The position numbers and the translations under genes are program-made. Shown piece after piece: positions 25,776 to 36,198 of a stretch of DNA of 64,000 nucleotides (position 1 is its first letter; each line of letters begins with the position of its first letter). Below the pieces are notes generated by a model. That model was not told the origin of the DNA and searched no databases. It saw only the letters and a program-made list of their open reading frames with translations. Source of the DNA: Davidsoniella eucalypti (Eukaryota > Ascomycota > Sordariomycetes > Microascales > Ceratocystidaceae); contig RMBW01000013.1 of assembly GCA_004009845.1 (NCBI GenBank), positions 1 through 64,000 of the forward strand. Direction: 5' to 3'.

Positions 25776-26163
25776 GTTTTGGCATGATCAAATGAAGTGC
25801 AAAGCACAACAAAAGAAGAGCCGGAAATGTCGGGCAACTGGAACCTTCAAAGTGTTGCCCTCCGAGTGTGAGTGTGAATTCCTGAGCAGCGGAGATGAGG
25901 CTCGGGAGACCAGCGATCGCGAAAAGTGTAGAGAAAAGGGGGTGGGCGATCGTTGGTGAGAATTACCCTCGAGAGAGGAAGAAACAGGCTCAAGGCCTCA
26001 CAAAACGGAGCATCATGAAATAAATCAATAGATGCGAGAGAATGGACAGCGACATTGGTGATATGTGCTGGTCGCTCTTAAAAACCCACGACGAAGGGGA
26101 ATTTTTCGTCTTTGGACAAAGGAGGAGGCACCGAAAACTCAAAGGTACCCCCCCGAGGGTTGT

Positions 26164-26341
26164 AGGAGGGAAGGTTGTTCAATATCACAAACCAATGTTA
26201 TCTATTTATCTAGTACTGTTAAAACCCTATTTATTGTGTGTATTAACCCTAGCTAGCTACCTTAAATATAAGTCGACATATTCAACAATACTCCGCGAAC
26301 TTTCTTACCTGATCACTATCATCATCATTACTTAAGTTATC
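26164..26341 (+). mobile_element. Possible LTR end (polypurine tract plus TGTT) reaching the LRR gene start
   Basis: A purine run (AGGAGGGAAGG, 26164-26174) is followed at 26176 by TGTT and then an AT-rich block with TATA-like AAATATAAG near 26266 and a CA-ending sequence immediately before the ATG at 26342. This arrangement imitates a polypurine tract plus 3' LTR. Only one copy is visible in the window, so this is an inference. The same block must act as promoter and leader of the downstream gene. Confidence 0.25.
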
Positions 26342-27968
26342 ATGTCCTTCAATCCACACTGCGATATATCTAAACTTCGGAATCCATTGCCACGGGAGAC
26401 CCAAGGAGATTGTGTTCCCTCATTTCTCGGTGCCTGCAAAGAGATTGAAGACAAACCAAAGATACCACATTCGAGGACGTGGACGAAGGACTGGATCAAC
26501 ACATCGCATGTTTTCAGGCGGGTTGAGAGACATAAGGGACCTCGTACATTGATGGCAATGTCGATGGAAAAGCTGTGCCGGAATATGGGACAGGTAGAGT
26601 CATTTGATTCTATGGCTATGGTAAATGCTAAGAACTTTGAGAAGATATACAAAGAGATGCGAAGAAGGTAAACAACAGACCGATATCATTCCCATCTTTG
26701 AATTTTGCATCCTCAAGCGGTCAACTAACACACTTTTCAGTTACGGCCTCTCGTTTCATGATTGGAAGATATTCATCAATTTCTTCAAAGAGAACCCAAC
26801 ACTCGACATGCCAGGGTCGCTATGGCTCTTTCAGATTCATGGCTGCTACAATACAGGGCCATTCATCGATATCATCAAGCCACTATCATCCCCCGGTATT
26901 GATTTCATCTCTCACATCATCATTACTGGCAATTCTATGGTCACGGAACAAGACTTTTTCATGTTGGCAGAGATGCCAAATCTAGGCGTGCTTGAAATCA
27001 TACGGCCATACGACAAAGACCTCAAGATACTGACGGACCACGGCCCGGGGTTTCTCCGGGTTACGGATGGGCTCTTGTACGCAGTAGCCCATATGCCGAA
27101 TCCGTTCCCGGCGCTGCGCGTACTGAGACTGCACGGGATCCAAGACATCACAAGTAAATGCCTTGCGTCACTGGCACGTCTTCCATCACTTGTGTTTGTG
27201 GATATCTTTGGGGACTTGTCTGAATTTGACGGTGATACACCAGTGCCCTCGTATGGATGGACCCAAAAGATCATCTTCGAGGGGTGGTTCATCAAAGACC
27301 CCCTTTCGCCTGTTATGCCTTTTGATATCAAGCGAGGCCTGTCCATAGGCACCTGGGCAGTCTGCAGAGGAGTTCACAATAGCCGGGTATTGTGGAAACA
27401 GGACAGGGTATACAAACACGCTGTGAAGAACGCTTCTTCACGTATCTCAGAAGGAGGGGTCTGTGATGACGAGCTTGCCAATGAGGTCTGGATGCCCTGG
27501 GAACTTGAGACGGAATCACGACACATGGCCGGCACGATCGCGAGTTTGGGGGCCTTCCTATACGCGCATTGCACCGAGACAACCACCGCAGATCGAGACT
27601 TGGAACGCCTTGATCCAAACTTCAAAGCTAGCCATATATACTCGGGTGACTTCAGGGGCGAAAACGCCAAGCTTCTACTACCATCAAAGCCCTTTGTCAC
27701 CATGGTCCTCGGCCATGTAAACTTGGACAATGATGAACGAGGTTGTGATGGCAAGGCAATTCCGCGCGTCAACCCTAATGACATGAGAGTACGCCATTAT
27801 AGGCGCTCCTATGAAACGGCACAGCAGAACTCTGCCAAACTTGCTCGCGAGTATGAACAGGAGACTAAGGCCATCCAGAAAAACAAGAATAAACAGCCGC
27901 CCAAGGCCGCGATGCGAAAAAGCAAAAGAGCCCGTATAGACGATGTGTTTGGCTCGATGGCCGGATAG
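26342..27968 (+). CDS. LRR-like protein of unknown function with basic C-terminal tail
   Basis: Two exons: 26342-26667 and 26741-27968 (73-nt intron); 517 aa. The first exon (MSFNPHCDISKLRNPLPRE) is rich in Arg/Lys and gives a helical region. From about 110 the protein has leucine-rich-repeat-like spacing (FIDIIKPLSSPGIDFISHII, MLAEMPNLGVLEII, PFPALRVLRLHGIQDIT, LASLARLPSLVFVDIFG). After about 300 residues the repeats fade. The C-terminus is strongly charged and ends in MRKSKRARIDDVFGSMAG, a basic motif that could be a nuclear localisation signal followed by a short acidic-hydrophobic end. I recognise no named family; many ascomycete genomes carry orphan LRR proteins of similar size. There is no signal peptide or membrane segment. 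It starts within 170 bp of transposon-like sequence. Confidence 0.75.
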
Positions 27969-29768
27969 CCAAGCTTTACATGTACATAACATTCAGACCA
28001 AAAAATAGCTAGTATTCTTATAACTGGTCTCTGGCATTTTATTAGAACTGGTTTACGGTGATGGGAATGTACCGCAGGTTATATTTATCTAGGCATCAAG
28101 GCCGGCAGATTCTCAAAGGAAAAGGCAGCTAGACTAGAGGGTAAGACTGTGGCAAAACTTCTTCTTTCCCCCAATTTCCCCTCTAGTGCTCCACTGAGAT
28201 AGTGCGCCAGAGTGAATATGGGGGAGTGGTTTTATGATTAGGTGAAGAAGAAAAGAAGAGAAAGGAAAAGGAAAGTTTGAAAACATTGGGTGCCGTCAAG
28301 GCCTATTTATTGTAAAAAAATTTACAGTGGGCCATCTAATCTATCGTCGTGGTTGGTTTAGCCTTGATTTAACCACAAGTGGAGCTTGTTTGTTGTTATC
28401 CATATTAACCCTACATGTCCTACTTCTACCCTACCCAATGCAAGCCATATTGACTGACCAACAGAATGAGGGGCATTTCTTAAGCATTAGTTAAAGGTGG
28501 AGAAAGTGGAGATGGAAAAAAGAGCACCTGGAATAAATGGATGAAAGAACGACGTCGATCCATGTGAAAACGCCCATAGATTTACATCATTGATCATGAA
28601 GCAAAAATAGTAGAGTTGACTGTGCGGAATATCTAATATCTCTCTTAGGTCACAGTATGAAATATCGTCTCTATGGAAACCTTTAGATTCTATTGGTGAT
28701 CTAGGCATGTGATATCTGCTGTAGTGAATATATTCATTGCCATTTTGTGCTGGCCAATCACGGCATACGAAATGCTCATGACCTCTATGATGCAACCAAT
28801 TCAAGTTAGTAACAAAGTTTTTTTTTAACTTTTTTATTACTTTTGTGTTAATACCGGAAACCAAGAATGAAGCGCCAGAGATCACGGTAGCAAATTATAT
28901 TTTCATCCCATTCTTAACCAGTAAATGCCTATCTAGGACTCGACTCATCGTGATTTCTAGCAGGCTCAACAATTTGCAAATGTAACAACTGGGGTTAAAT
29001 CAATACGACGCCTTAGTTTTGTACGCTTTTGGGCACTGCATCAGATCGGGCTTGATTTGGCCCGCCAAGTTGAACTTGAGAACTTGGACTTGGGATTTAG
29101 AGCCTTAAGCACTAAGTACCAACTTGGCTCATGATGAGTAGGGTAAATAATGCCGACAATGTATGTAGGACTTTTTTTCTTTTCTTTGGAAGCTTGAGAA
29201 TCGAATGGAGCCATCATGATGAGGCAAACTAGACTTTAGAGCTTAGCTAAAGCTTTATCAAGTCGTAGCAATAAAAGTTATAGACATTATAGCCAAATTA
29301 GTTGTAATAACGATTGGATTTCTGCTAAGATTTGGCAACTTCCAGAACATCAGCCGATATATAAAGGAAGGGCTTTCATTTTCTCCCCCACCTTCTGCCG
29401 GTTGATTTTTTTCCCTTCCCTCAAATATTTCCACCAATTCATCACCAAGACTTGTCGTTGAACATAATTGATTGCGAAAGCATTTGCCTTGCTACTCTGT
29501 CTTCAATCGCAAAATTCCCAACAAACGGCTCGCTTATCTCGATCTTCAATCTGATTACTCGGCTCGAATACCCGTCTCTTGATATCACCAGAAACTACAG
29601 CGACAACTTGCACCTCGAACCGGCCCTGATAACTTCTATATCCACTGCTTTTCGAGTCATTCGCGACTTATTCTTGGCATTTTCTCAGTCTCCAATCGCA
29701 AATATCGGCTGCTATCGACTCTTTGAATTCTATATATCTTTAACTCTAAACAATCCATAATCTACACA
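27969..29768. other. Spacer upstream of the PP28-family gene
   Basis: This is AT-rich, 1.8 kb. A frame at 28487-28885 (minus) begins with GTG, has no ATG start and is not supported. A TATATAAAG near 29358 and pyrimidine-rich sequence at 29380-29450 probably form the promoter and leader of the next gene; the 29452-29760 open frame starts with TTG and is taken as 5' UTR. Confidence 0.5.
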
Positions 29769-30730
29769 ATGGCCCGTGGTGGTGCCCCCGCTGCTACCTC
29801 GTCCCGTGGACGCGGCAAGTTCAGATCTTTCACTCGTGGTGGTATGTGAAGCCTCTCTTTGCATTTGGCGTCATCAGCCATGACAACGCTATACTGGCCT
29901 CGAGCTTCCAAAACGTATGTATGTAATGATCAAACTGACCACACCATCTTCTACAGGTGGCAAGAACTTCTCGCGCAACCTCGGCCCCAACGAAGCTTCC
30001 ATGTGGGCTGACCCCGTTGACCGTTCTGATGAGGAGGAAGAAGATGATGATTCCGAAGATGATTCCGAAGAGGATTCTGAAGAAGAGGAGGAAGATGAAG
30101 CTGCTGCCGAGGCTTCTCGTGAAGCCCGCAAGGCCGACAAGAAGGCCCGCAAGGAAGCTGCCGCTTCCAAGAAGAACACCCGTGTTGTCCAGGTTGGTGA
30201 TTTGCCTTCCTCCGATAGCGAAGAGTCTGACGAGGATCTCCCCGCCAACCCCAACCGTAGCGGTGGCAGTAGCAGCAAGCCAGCTCCCGCCAAGGCCGTT
30301 CCAACCAAGACTGTTCCCGCCAAGACTGTTCCCGCCAAGACCGTTCCCGCCAAGACCGTTCAAGCTGTTACCGCGGGTATGGACGACATGAGCCTGAACC
30401 GCCGCGAGCGTGAAGCTGTCGCTGCCGCTGAAGCTAAGCTTAGATACCAAAAGCTTCACGCCGCCGGTAAGACCGAAGAGGCCCAGAACGACCTGGCCCG
30501 TCTCAAGGCTATCCGCGAGAAGAGAGCTGCTGACGCTGCTCTGCGCTTAGTAAGTCCATGTCCATTTATTTTTAACCCAATACGAATTCCATTTAACATG
30601 TTCCATCTAGGCTGAGAAGGAGGAGCGTGAAGAGCAGGAAGCTGCCAAGAAGACCGATATCGAAGCCCGCGAGGCTAAGCGTCGGGAGGCGGCTCTCGGT
30701 CCCGCCAAAAAGAACAAGAAATCCAAATAA
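29769..30730 (+). CDS. HASPP28/PDAP1-family phosphoprotein (PP28 domain)
   Basis: Three exons: 29769-29841, 29957-30549, 30611-30730; 261 aa, phases consistent. The N-terminus is RG-rich (MARGGAPAATSSRGRGKFR). Residues about 45-75 are an acidic Ser/Asp/Glu block typical of casein-kinase-2 substrates. About 115-140 is a Pro/Lys repeat (KTVPA units). About 150-200 is the PP28 domain, with LNRREREAVAAAEAKLRYQK followed by LHAAGKTEEAQNDLARLKAI, which is the recognition core. The end is basic (GPAKKNKKSK). Animal PDAP1 (28 kDa heat- and acid-stable phosphoprotein) is a small, mostly disordered protein linked to growth and mRNA biology; the fungal function is not established. The following ORF at 30775-31128 is taken as 3' flank. 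Confidence 0.9.
30286..30360 (+). repeat. In-frame 15-bp minisatellite inside the PP28-family gene
   Basis: Five head-to-tail 15-bp units (30286, 30301, 30316, 30331, 30346) each encode a variant of PAKTV. The last two are identical, which suggests recent slippage. Copy-number change would stay in frame. Confidence 0.9.
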
Positions 30731-31201
30731 ACGACAAACCCTCGCCGATACTCTTCGTTGACTATAACAAAGAGATGAATTTGCATGATTGTATCACGAC
30801 AAATGCAACATCATGTCATTTTCATGTGGGAAAAAGGGAATGGAGTTTTGGTTTTCTCATACCTTGTCGACCGTGTATATCGACTATGTATGTTCTTGGG
30901 TTGTCTTTGGTTGTTTTTGTTAGTTTTATGGGTGTCTTGGAATTTGATAGTTGCTTGGAAGACAGAACCATTTTCATGGGAAATCTATCCAAGCTGAGAG
31001 AAAATGTAATAAACACAGTTCAAACTTTAACATTGAAAAATCTTATAGCTGTTATAGATGTTGAGACTCTTAATATTACTACACTGGGAAGAAATATGAT
31101 AAACGCATGCTATAATATAAATCTCTAATCTGATTGAACTTGATTCGTCTATATACTACTATCCCATACTAAACAATTGTATATCAACGTCATATAACGC
31201 C
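30731..31201. other. Convergent spacer
   Basis: AT-rich 3' flanks of two converging genes. A 117-codon ATG frame (30775-31128) directly follows the PP28-family stop; its composition is that of noncoding AT/GT-rich DNA, so I leave it unannotated. Confidence 0.5.
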
Positions 31202-32218
31202 TTAAGCCGTTGATGTTGAATCTCTCCATAGCTTGTCGAAATCAACGCCTTGTTCTTGGAACATTTCCCGAATCTTCTTGGCGGCATTTTCTTGTTTCTC
31301 GGCTGTGAAGCCACCAGGGACAGTTGTCTCGTACTGAACAGTCTCAACCCAGCGATAGAACAATTTCTCCTTGCCTAAGGCAATAAGAGCATCCTTGAAG
31401 GCCAAGACTTGGCGTCTGCGCAGGATAGCCGTTTCTTCCTGTTCCTTTTCAAGGACAGCAACGAGCCAGCCAAATTCTTTGTGGTGCATGAGAACCACAC
31501 GGTCAAAGGCGATGATTGGCAGGTCCTTCTGGTCTACCAAGGTTGAGGCAACCATCATGAGATCCCAATCAAGATTCCACTGGCCGTTGATCATCAAGTA
31601 TGCCGTCTTACGGTTCAGCCAGCTGGGGGCAATGGCAGCCCGCACGACAATCATAAAGTTATTGAGGATATCTGGCTTTTCAAAGATGGGGCCCAGCGAC
31701 TCGTCCCATTCCCTACTACGACGCACGCAGATTTCCTGGCGGCGGAAACCAACGAGGAAACGCCAGTTGACGGGGTTTCCGTGCTTCGTGCCCAGGCAGA
31801 ACTCAAGTGGCCACGGCCACACGAAGATGAAGAGGAATAGGTCGATGCTGAAGGTCAGGGCACGTTTTGCGCCCTCCCAGATAACGGCATCCCAAGCCGC
31901 GAATTTCGGGTTGAACAAATCAGCGGGAGCCGAGCCGAGGGCGGCGCTTACTAAGCCCCAGTAGAAAGGCAGAATAGTCTGCATGCGTAGAATAAAGGCC
32001 AGCACAACGAGAATGTTCAGAGCTACGGGAAAGATGAATATCTTCTTTTTGTGGTCGATGGGATGCTCGTCAATGTGCGTGATGTACACGTGCTTTGGGT
32101 CAAGTATCTCCAGAAAGGGCTCTAACTCAGCCGGTGCCTTCTGAAACGGTTTCGGCGGAGTAGCAGAGCGACTTGCCGGGACTGACGTCGTCTTGAACAT
32201 GCGCTTCTTGGGCGCCAT
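31202..32218 (-). CDS. Conserved-looking multi-span membrane protein of unknown function
   Basis: Single exon, 338 aa, starting at the ATG at 32218 (MAPKKRMFKTTSV). The first 55 residues are basic and cytosolic-looking (KPFQKAPAELEPFLEILDPK). Hydrophobic segments lie at about 62-80 (IFIFPVALNILVVLAFIL), 83-96 (ILPFYWGLVSAALG) and 120-142 (ALTFSIDLFLFIFVWPWPLEF). The remaining 195 residues are soluble and contain NPVNWRFLVGFRRQEICVRR, AYLMINGQWNLDWDLMM and ELV-type helices. The composition and motifs look like a maintained protein, but I do not recognise the family or function. The likely location is the ER or another endomembrane with a large soluble C-terminal domain. It converges on the PP28-family gene. 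Confidence 0.8.
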   Translation of the reverse strand: MAPKKRMFKTTSVPASRSATPPKPFQKAPAELEPFLEILDPKHVYITHIDEHPIDHKKKIFIFPVALNILVVLAFILRMQTILPFYWGLVSAALGSAPADLFNPKFAAWDAVIWEGAKRALTFSIDLFLFIFVWPWPLEFCLGTKHGNPVNWRFLVGFRRQEICVRRSREWDESLGPIFEKPDILNNFMIVVRAAIAPSWLNRKTAYLMINGQWNLDWDLMMVASTLVDQKDLPIIAFDRVVLMHHKEFGWLVAVLEKEQEETAILRRRQVLAFKDALIALGKEKLFYRWVETVQYETTVPGGFTAEKQENAAKKIREMFQEQGVDFDKLWRDSTSTA

Positions 32219-32885
32219 TATGAGCCGACTTGAGAGGAGTGAGACGGAAAGAAAGTATTAAAAAATTAGACGGTTAGTCGGACTTTTGAAGTAGCGAGAA
32301 ATGAGCACAGAACCAGACAAAAGGCGTCCCTTGCTAAATAAAATGGAAGAACTGACGAACAAACAAGTTGCCAGCCGAAATTATGAAGAGAATGTTTGAA
32401 GGGGTAAAAAAATATGAGCCCACGATCTCCGAGTCAAAATGAAACTACCCTACAAATACTATGGGCAAACAGCAGGCCAAGCTTTGCGCTCCTGCCACAA
32501 TTGACAGGTGTTAGATATGTAGATGTTTGATTAAAATGCACACCCTTTTGTGGCACCACATAGGGATCCATCCTGGCCTGATTAAGCAACTAACACAACA
32601 AGGCAACGCTAGCCTTGATTTTCTAAAGGCACGATTTCACAAACAAGAACATGTCAGGTTTTCTTCTTCTTCTTGTAACTTCCATGACGTACTTGTGTTA
32701 CATTATTACATATATTGGGATTGTTAATCATGATTATGTCATAGATTGTCTAGAGAGAGAGAGGACATAAGAAAGAGGCAAGTCTTGGTGCTATCCGGTA
32801 GCAATTGTCCCTCTTGATCAAGAAGAGCAGACCCAAAGCCTAGGCAATATAAAAAAAAATATACAAAAAGAGAGCCTATGCTAGT
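32219..32885. other. Spacer between two minus-strand genes
   Basis: Promoter region of the membrane-protein gene and 3' flank of the secreted-protein gene. A short GA-rich run occurs at 32753-32763. No coding region is supported. Confidence 0.5.
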
Positions 32886-33269
32886 TTAGAAGCCCTGCTT
32901 GCGGCTCTGCTCCTGAGCAGCAGCGATAGTAGCAGAGGCGTTGGGGTCTGAGAAGCCGCAGCCGGTCTTTCCGTTCTGCAGCGCGGCCGGAGTGGCCGAG
33001 CAGACACCCTGGCCTTGGCCGTTGTTGGCACAGCAAGAGGACACGCAGTCGTCGTCAGCTACACATCCGCCAGTGATGAACTGAGAGCCGTTTCCGCTGC
33101 CAACGTTCTTGGCGCCGGCGTTGTTGGGGGTGACGAGAGCCACGGCGGCAACAGCGACTGTGCCGATCTGTTAGTAAAATGGTCTTGGATCATAGAGCCA
33201 CTGATTGGCTCTTGTGTATTGTGAGTGGGAGGCACGGAACGTACATGTAAGGACAGCAGAGTAACGCAT
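32886..33269 (-). CDS. Small secreted cysteine-rich protein, BAS2-like
   Basis: Two exons: 33269-33245 and 33157-32886 (87-nt intron); 98 aa. The acceptor after GGCACAG is the one that keeps frame and gives a signal peptide, MRYSAVLTFAVAAVALVTP. Mature sequence: a short linker (NNAGAKNVGSGNGSQF), then six Cys in the pattern C-x5-C-x3-CC-x9-C-x13-C (ITGGCVADDDCVSSCCANNG, GVCSATPAALQNGKTGCGF), then an Ala/Gln-rich tail. The ITGGC...CCA...GVCS...GKxGCGF frame matches what I recall of the biotrophy-associated secreted protein 2 family first described in Magnaporthe. Such proteins are secreted in planta or widely in ascomycetes; their molecular activity is unknown. The four central Cys probably form disulfides. 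Confidence 0.83.
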
Positions 33270-34476
33270 GTTGAAGGTTGTTGAAAAAGAGAAGAGAAGT
33301 GGGAAAAGGTTCAAGAATGGACGACACCGGGCCGGATGGAGAATTAAGAAGTAGATAATAGAAAAATGCAGTATGAACAGCGCCGGGCTGGAAGAAGAGA
33401 AGAGGATATGCGTTGAGTAGAAGAGGTGATCTGCTTGAAGAGGATGGAAGAGCCAAAGAAACCTCGAATCCGAAATGGCGGCCATGTTGTTGTCTTTATA
33501 CAAGAATATCACAACATGCTCAGCTGTTGGCCCTTCAAGTCGACGCTACCTAAATCATGCCTCAATCTCATACGAGTATACTGCTGATCTGTGCATCTCC
33601 CTTGCCGAAACACTGCTAGCTCGGCTGTTCTTTCATCGTCACATTTCCAATACAGTATCAACTGCAAAAACAAAACTTCATGAGCTAGGCTTCATCATTG
33701 TCCAAGCAACTGTCTCGCTTAACGATAATCGACTTAACCGCTACTAGAATCCGGGCTATAAACAAACTAGAAGGTTAAAAGCAGCCTAGTTGGAATCATG
33801 CATATATTCTCCGGCTTGGTCTTTACAGCACCGCTTTTGTTTGAGCTCGTTTGATCAACTTCGTATAGCGCCTGCTGAACAGCAATTTATTTTTCTTTTC
33901 ACCCAAGTGGCCCATTGAATAGGCAAAACACGTGACTAGAAGCCATACCACAATGGCCCAATTTGAACAACAACGGCCAAGGGTTGCTGAAACTAGAAGC
34001 GCGAATGTTTTGGCTCTCAAAGCATTTTGCTTTGACACATTTAATTGATACTTTCTGATGGGCGCTAAAAACAAACGCGTTTGTTTCGTACCCTTTTTCC
34101 AACATCTTTAGATGACTGTTGACTATTTTCATCTTATACTTCCTGACTTTCCTGGCTGTGCTTGACGTGTCTGATCTTGCCGGCGGTTTCGAAACCTAGA
34201 AAAGACTGATGCTTCTTCTCACAGCAACGTCAAGACTGTTATTGGTCTAGCCGCTTAAGTACATTATCCCCTGTTATCGTGCTACAAGGCGCGAATACCA
34301 TCTATTCAGGAGCCAAAAGACGGATCTAGTGTCGTATTCGAACGTTGACCGTGACTTCTTTGTGGGGATTGTTTAGCCGAAGCTACCAAACATCCAGCTT
34401 CCTTTATTTATAAGCTTCTTTTTTTTCTCACCTCAAATTCTCCGCGAAACATCGCTAGTTCTTTTTGCCCTTAATC
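33270..34476. promoter_or_regulatory. Divergent promoter region, secreted protein and HhH gene
   Basis: Head-to-head spacer of 1.2 kb, with a CACGTG near 33930. Short ATG frames at 33475 and 33823-34132 are not supported by composition. TTTATAAGC near 34407 followed by CT-rich sequence is a likely core promoter for the plus-strand gene. Confidence 0.45.
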
Positions 34477-35652
34477 ATGGTACCAAGTCCGCAAAATATC
34501 ACGCTAGCGCAGTTCAGCCAAGTCTTGGGCCGATATGCATCCGTTATTGAGACCATCTCGGCATTAAAGGGTTCGTTTCACGTTCATCTCTCCCGGTATC
34601 AATTGTGCCGCCCCTTGCTGCTGCTTAGACGACAATTCTAGCTGAACAAAAGTACCACAGTAGAGTCAACAATAGCAGGGAACACTGCCACTTAACGTGA
34701 TGAAAGTAATACCACGAGGCATATCCGCAGACATCGGCGGTTTGGCACAATGACACTACTGGTTGTCCTTCGGGTCGTATATTTAAGCTTACAATGTTAA
34801 TGCTATAGCACTTAAGACGGGGCAAAAGTCACTTCTGGAACTCGACCAGTTCCGGTACATCGAAGCACCGAAGATGTTTGGTTTGAAGAGCTCGGGGAAA
34901 AAGACCATGGAGCTAGACGAGGTCAAGACACTGGTCGAATGGAAATTGTAGGCTTTACTCCGACCTCTACCGTCTCATCTATCTGAATCTTGCACAGGAG
35001 ATATAGCTAACAGGGGAACCAACCCAAAAGACGGCATGGCAAATTCAGACCAAGCTTGATGGGCTTTGTTGCCAGGAATCCAGCTGATATGACTAAGTCT
35101 ACTATTGAGGATGCCCTTAGTGCTTATAGTTCGTCTGGACTAGATAAAGCTCTAGATATCCTCAAGAAGCTCAAAGGCATTGGCCCAGCCACAGCCTCGC
35201 TTCTTCTTTCTGTGCACGATACTGACAATATCCTGTTCTTTTCCGACGAAGCCTATTACTGGCTATGTTGTAACGGTTCCAAGCAGAGCATCAAGTACAA
35301 CACGCAAGAGTACGAGCAACTAGCAGCGGCAGCGTCTTCACTGGCAGAAAGACTTGGGGTCAACGCTCTTGATATTGAAAAGGTGGCATATGTTGTGATG
35401 AAAGAAGATGAAGTATCTGGAAACACAGCCCCCTCGAAGAGCACTACATCGATAGGGAAAAACAAGACTGAGACACCTATAGTCGGCACATCTGTTGGTA
35501 AGAGGAATAGCGCCACGAAGGATCGTCAAGATGTCCAGCTTCCCAAAGCGGATGGCGGAGAGGCTAAGACGGCTAAGCGGAAAGCTAAAGATGAGAAAGA
35601 CGGACAGACGACGCAACCGGCTTTGCGCAGATCGAAACGTGGGAAAGCTTGA
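34477..35652 (+). CDS. Helix-hairpin-helix protein, possible HhH-GPD-fold relative
   Basis: Three exons: 34477-34570, 34809-34947, 35031-35652; 284 aa. The first intron is unusually long here (238 nt); the acceptor at 34808 restores frame (SALK|ALKTGQKSLLELDQF). Residues 32-80 carry LELDQFRYIEAPKMFG and MELDEVKTLVEWKL. About 80-95 is RHGKFRPSLMGFVARN. About 115-140 contains a classic helix-hairpin-helix, LDILKKLKGIGPATASLLLS, followed by FFSDEAYYWLCC. From about 190 the tail is disordered and highly basic, ending ALRRSKRGKA. The KGIGPATA hairpin is the DNA-binding element of HhH-GPD glycosylases, but I see no clear catalytic Asp/Lys or iron-sulfur cluster. The function is therefore probably nucleic-acid binding, inferred. 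Confidence 0.75.
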
Positions 35653-36198
35653 GGGGATTTGAGACCCATATTTTAATCTTTTGACCTTTTGATCTCTTAA
35701 TACATACGACGTGAGGAAGCCTAATTCTATATATTTTTTTAATTCCCACCACAGATAGTTTCAAATGAAGAATGGAGAGCTACCAACTTAAGGCTATATA
35801 TGTACTATGAGAAGAATGCAGATCTGTTCTCCGTAGCCTTAGTCTTGACTATCCGACATCATGACGTCATCTACGTCATTATATTGATAGCGCGTAATTC
35901 AAATAAGAATGACCGAACGAGATATCTCTTTTTGATTGTTGATGACTATTGTACATGGTGCCACTTCTTTGTAATTTACCATGCAAATAAGCTAGAAAGA
36001 TTGCTCATCATTATGTCCAAAACACCTTAGCTATCACAGCTCTACTAGCTATCTGAGTTTTACTTGGTTTGGTTAAGCACTATAGATATCATACTGAGCG
36101 TATATTGACTGTGATAACAATCTTATCCTTGACTATACGTTTCGCTGAAGAGGGAAGATGAGGTGGTTTTGTTTTTGTTTTTTGGATGTTGCTACATC
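35653..36198. other. Convergent spacer
   Basis: 3' flanks of the HhH and BAP31-type genes. A perfect palindromic TGACGTCA (CRE-type) lies at 35862-35869, far from any start codon. The 35800-36030 frame is AT-rich and not supported. Confidence 0.5.

Larger units (their letters stand above)
25114..26341. other. Repeat-derived spacer downstream of UTP22
   Basis: This holds a TTTA microsatellite, two diverged copies of a zinc-knuckle-like coding segment, and an LTR-like end just before the LRR gene (separate entries). Open frames here are short and disrupted by stops. Composition changes from AT-rich (before 25330) to purine-rich (25400-26100). Confidence 0.5.

Noticed and set aside
28487..28885. 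132-codon minus-strand frame
   Set aside because: It starts with GTG and has no in-frame ATG near the start, no splice support and no recognisable motif.
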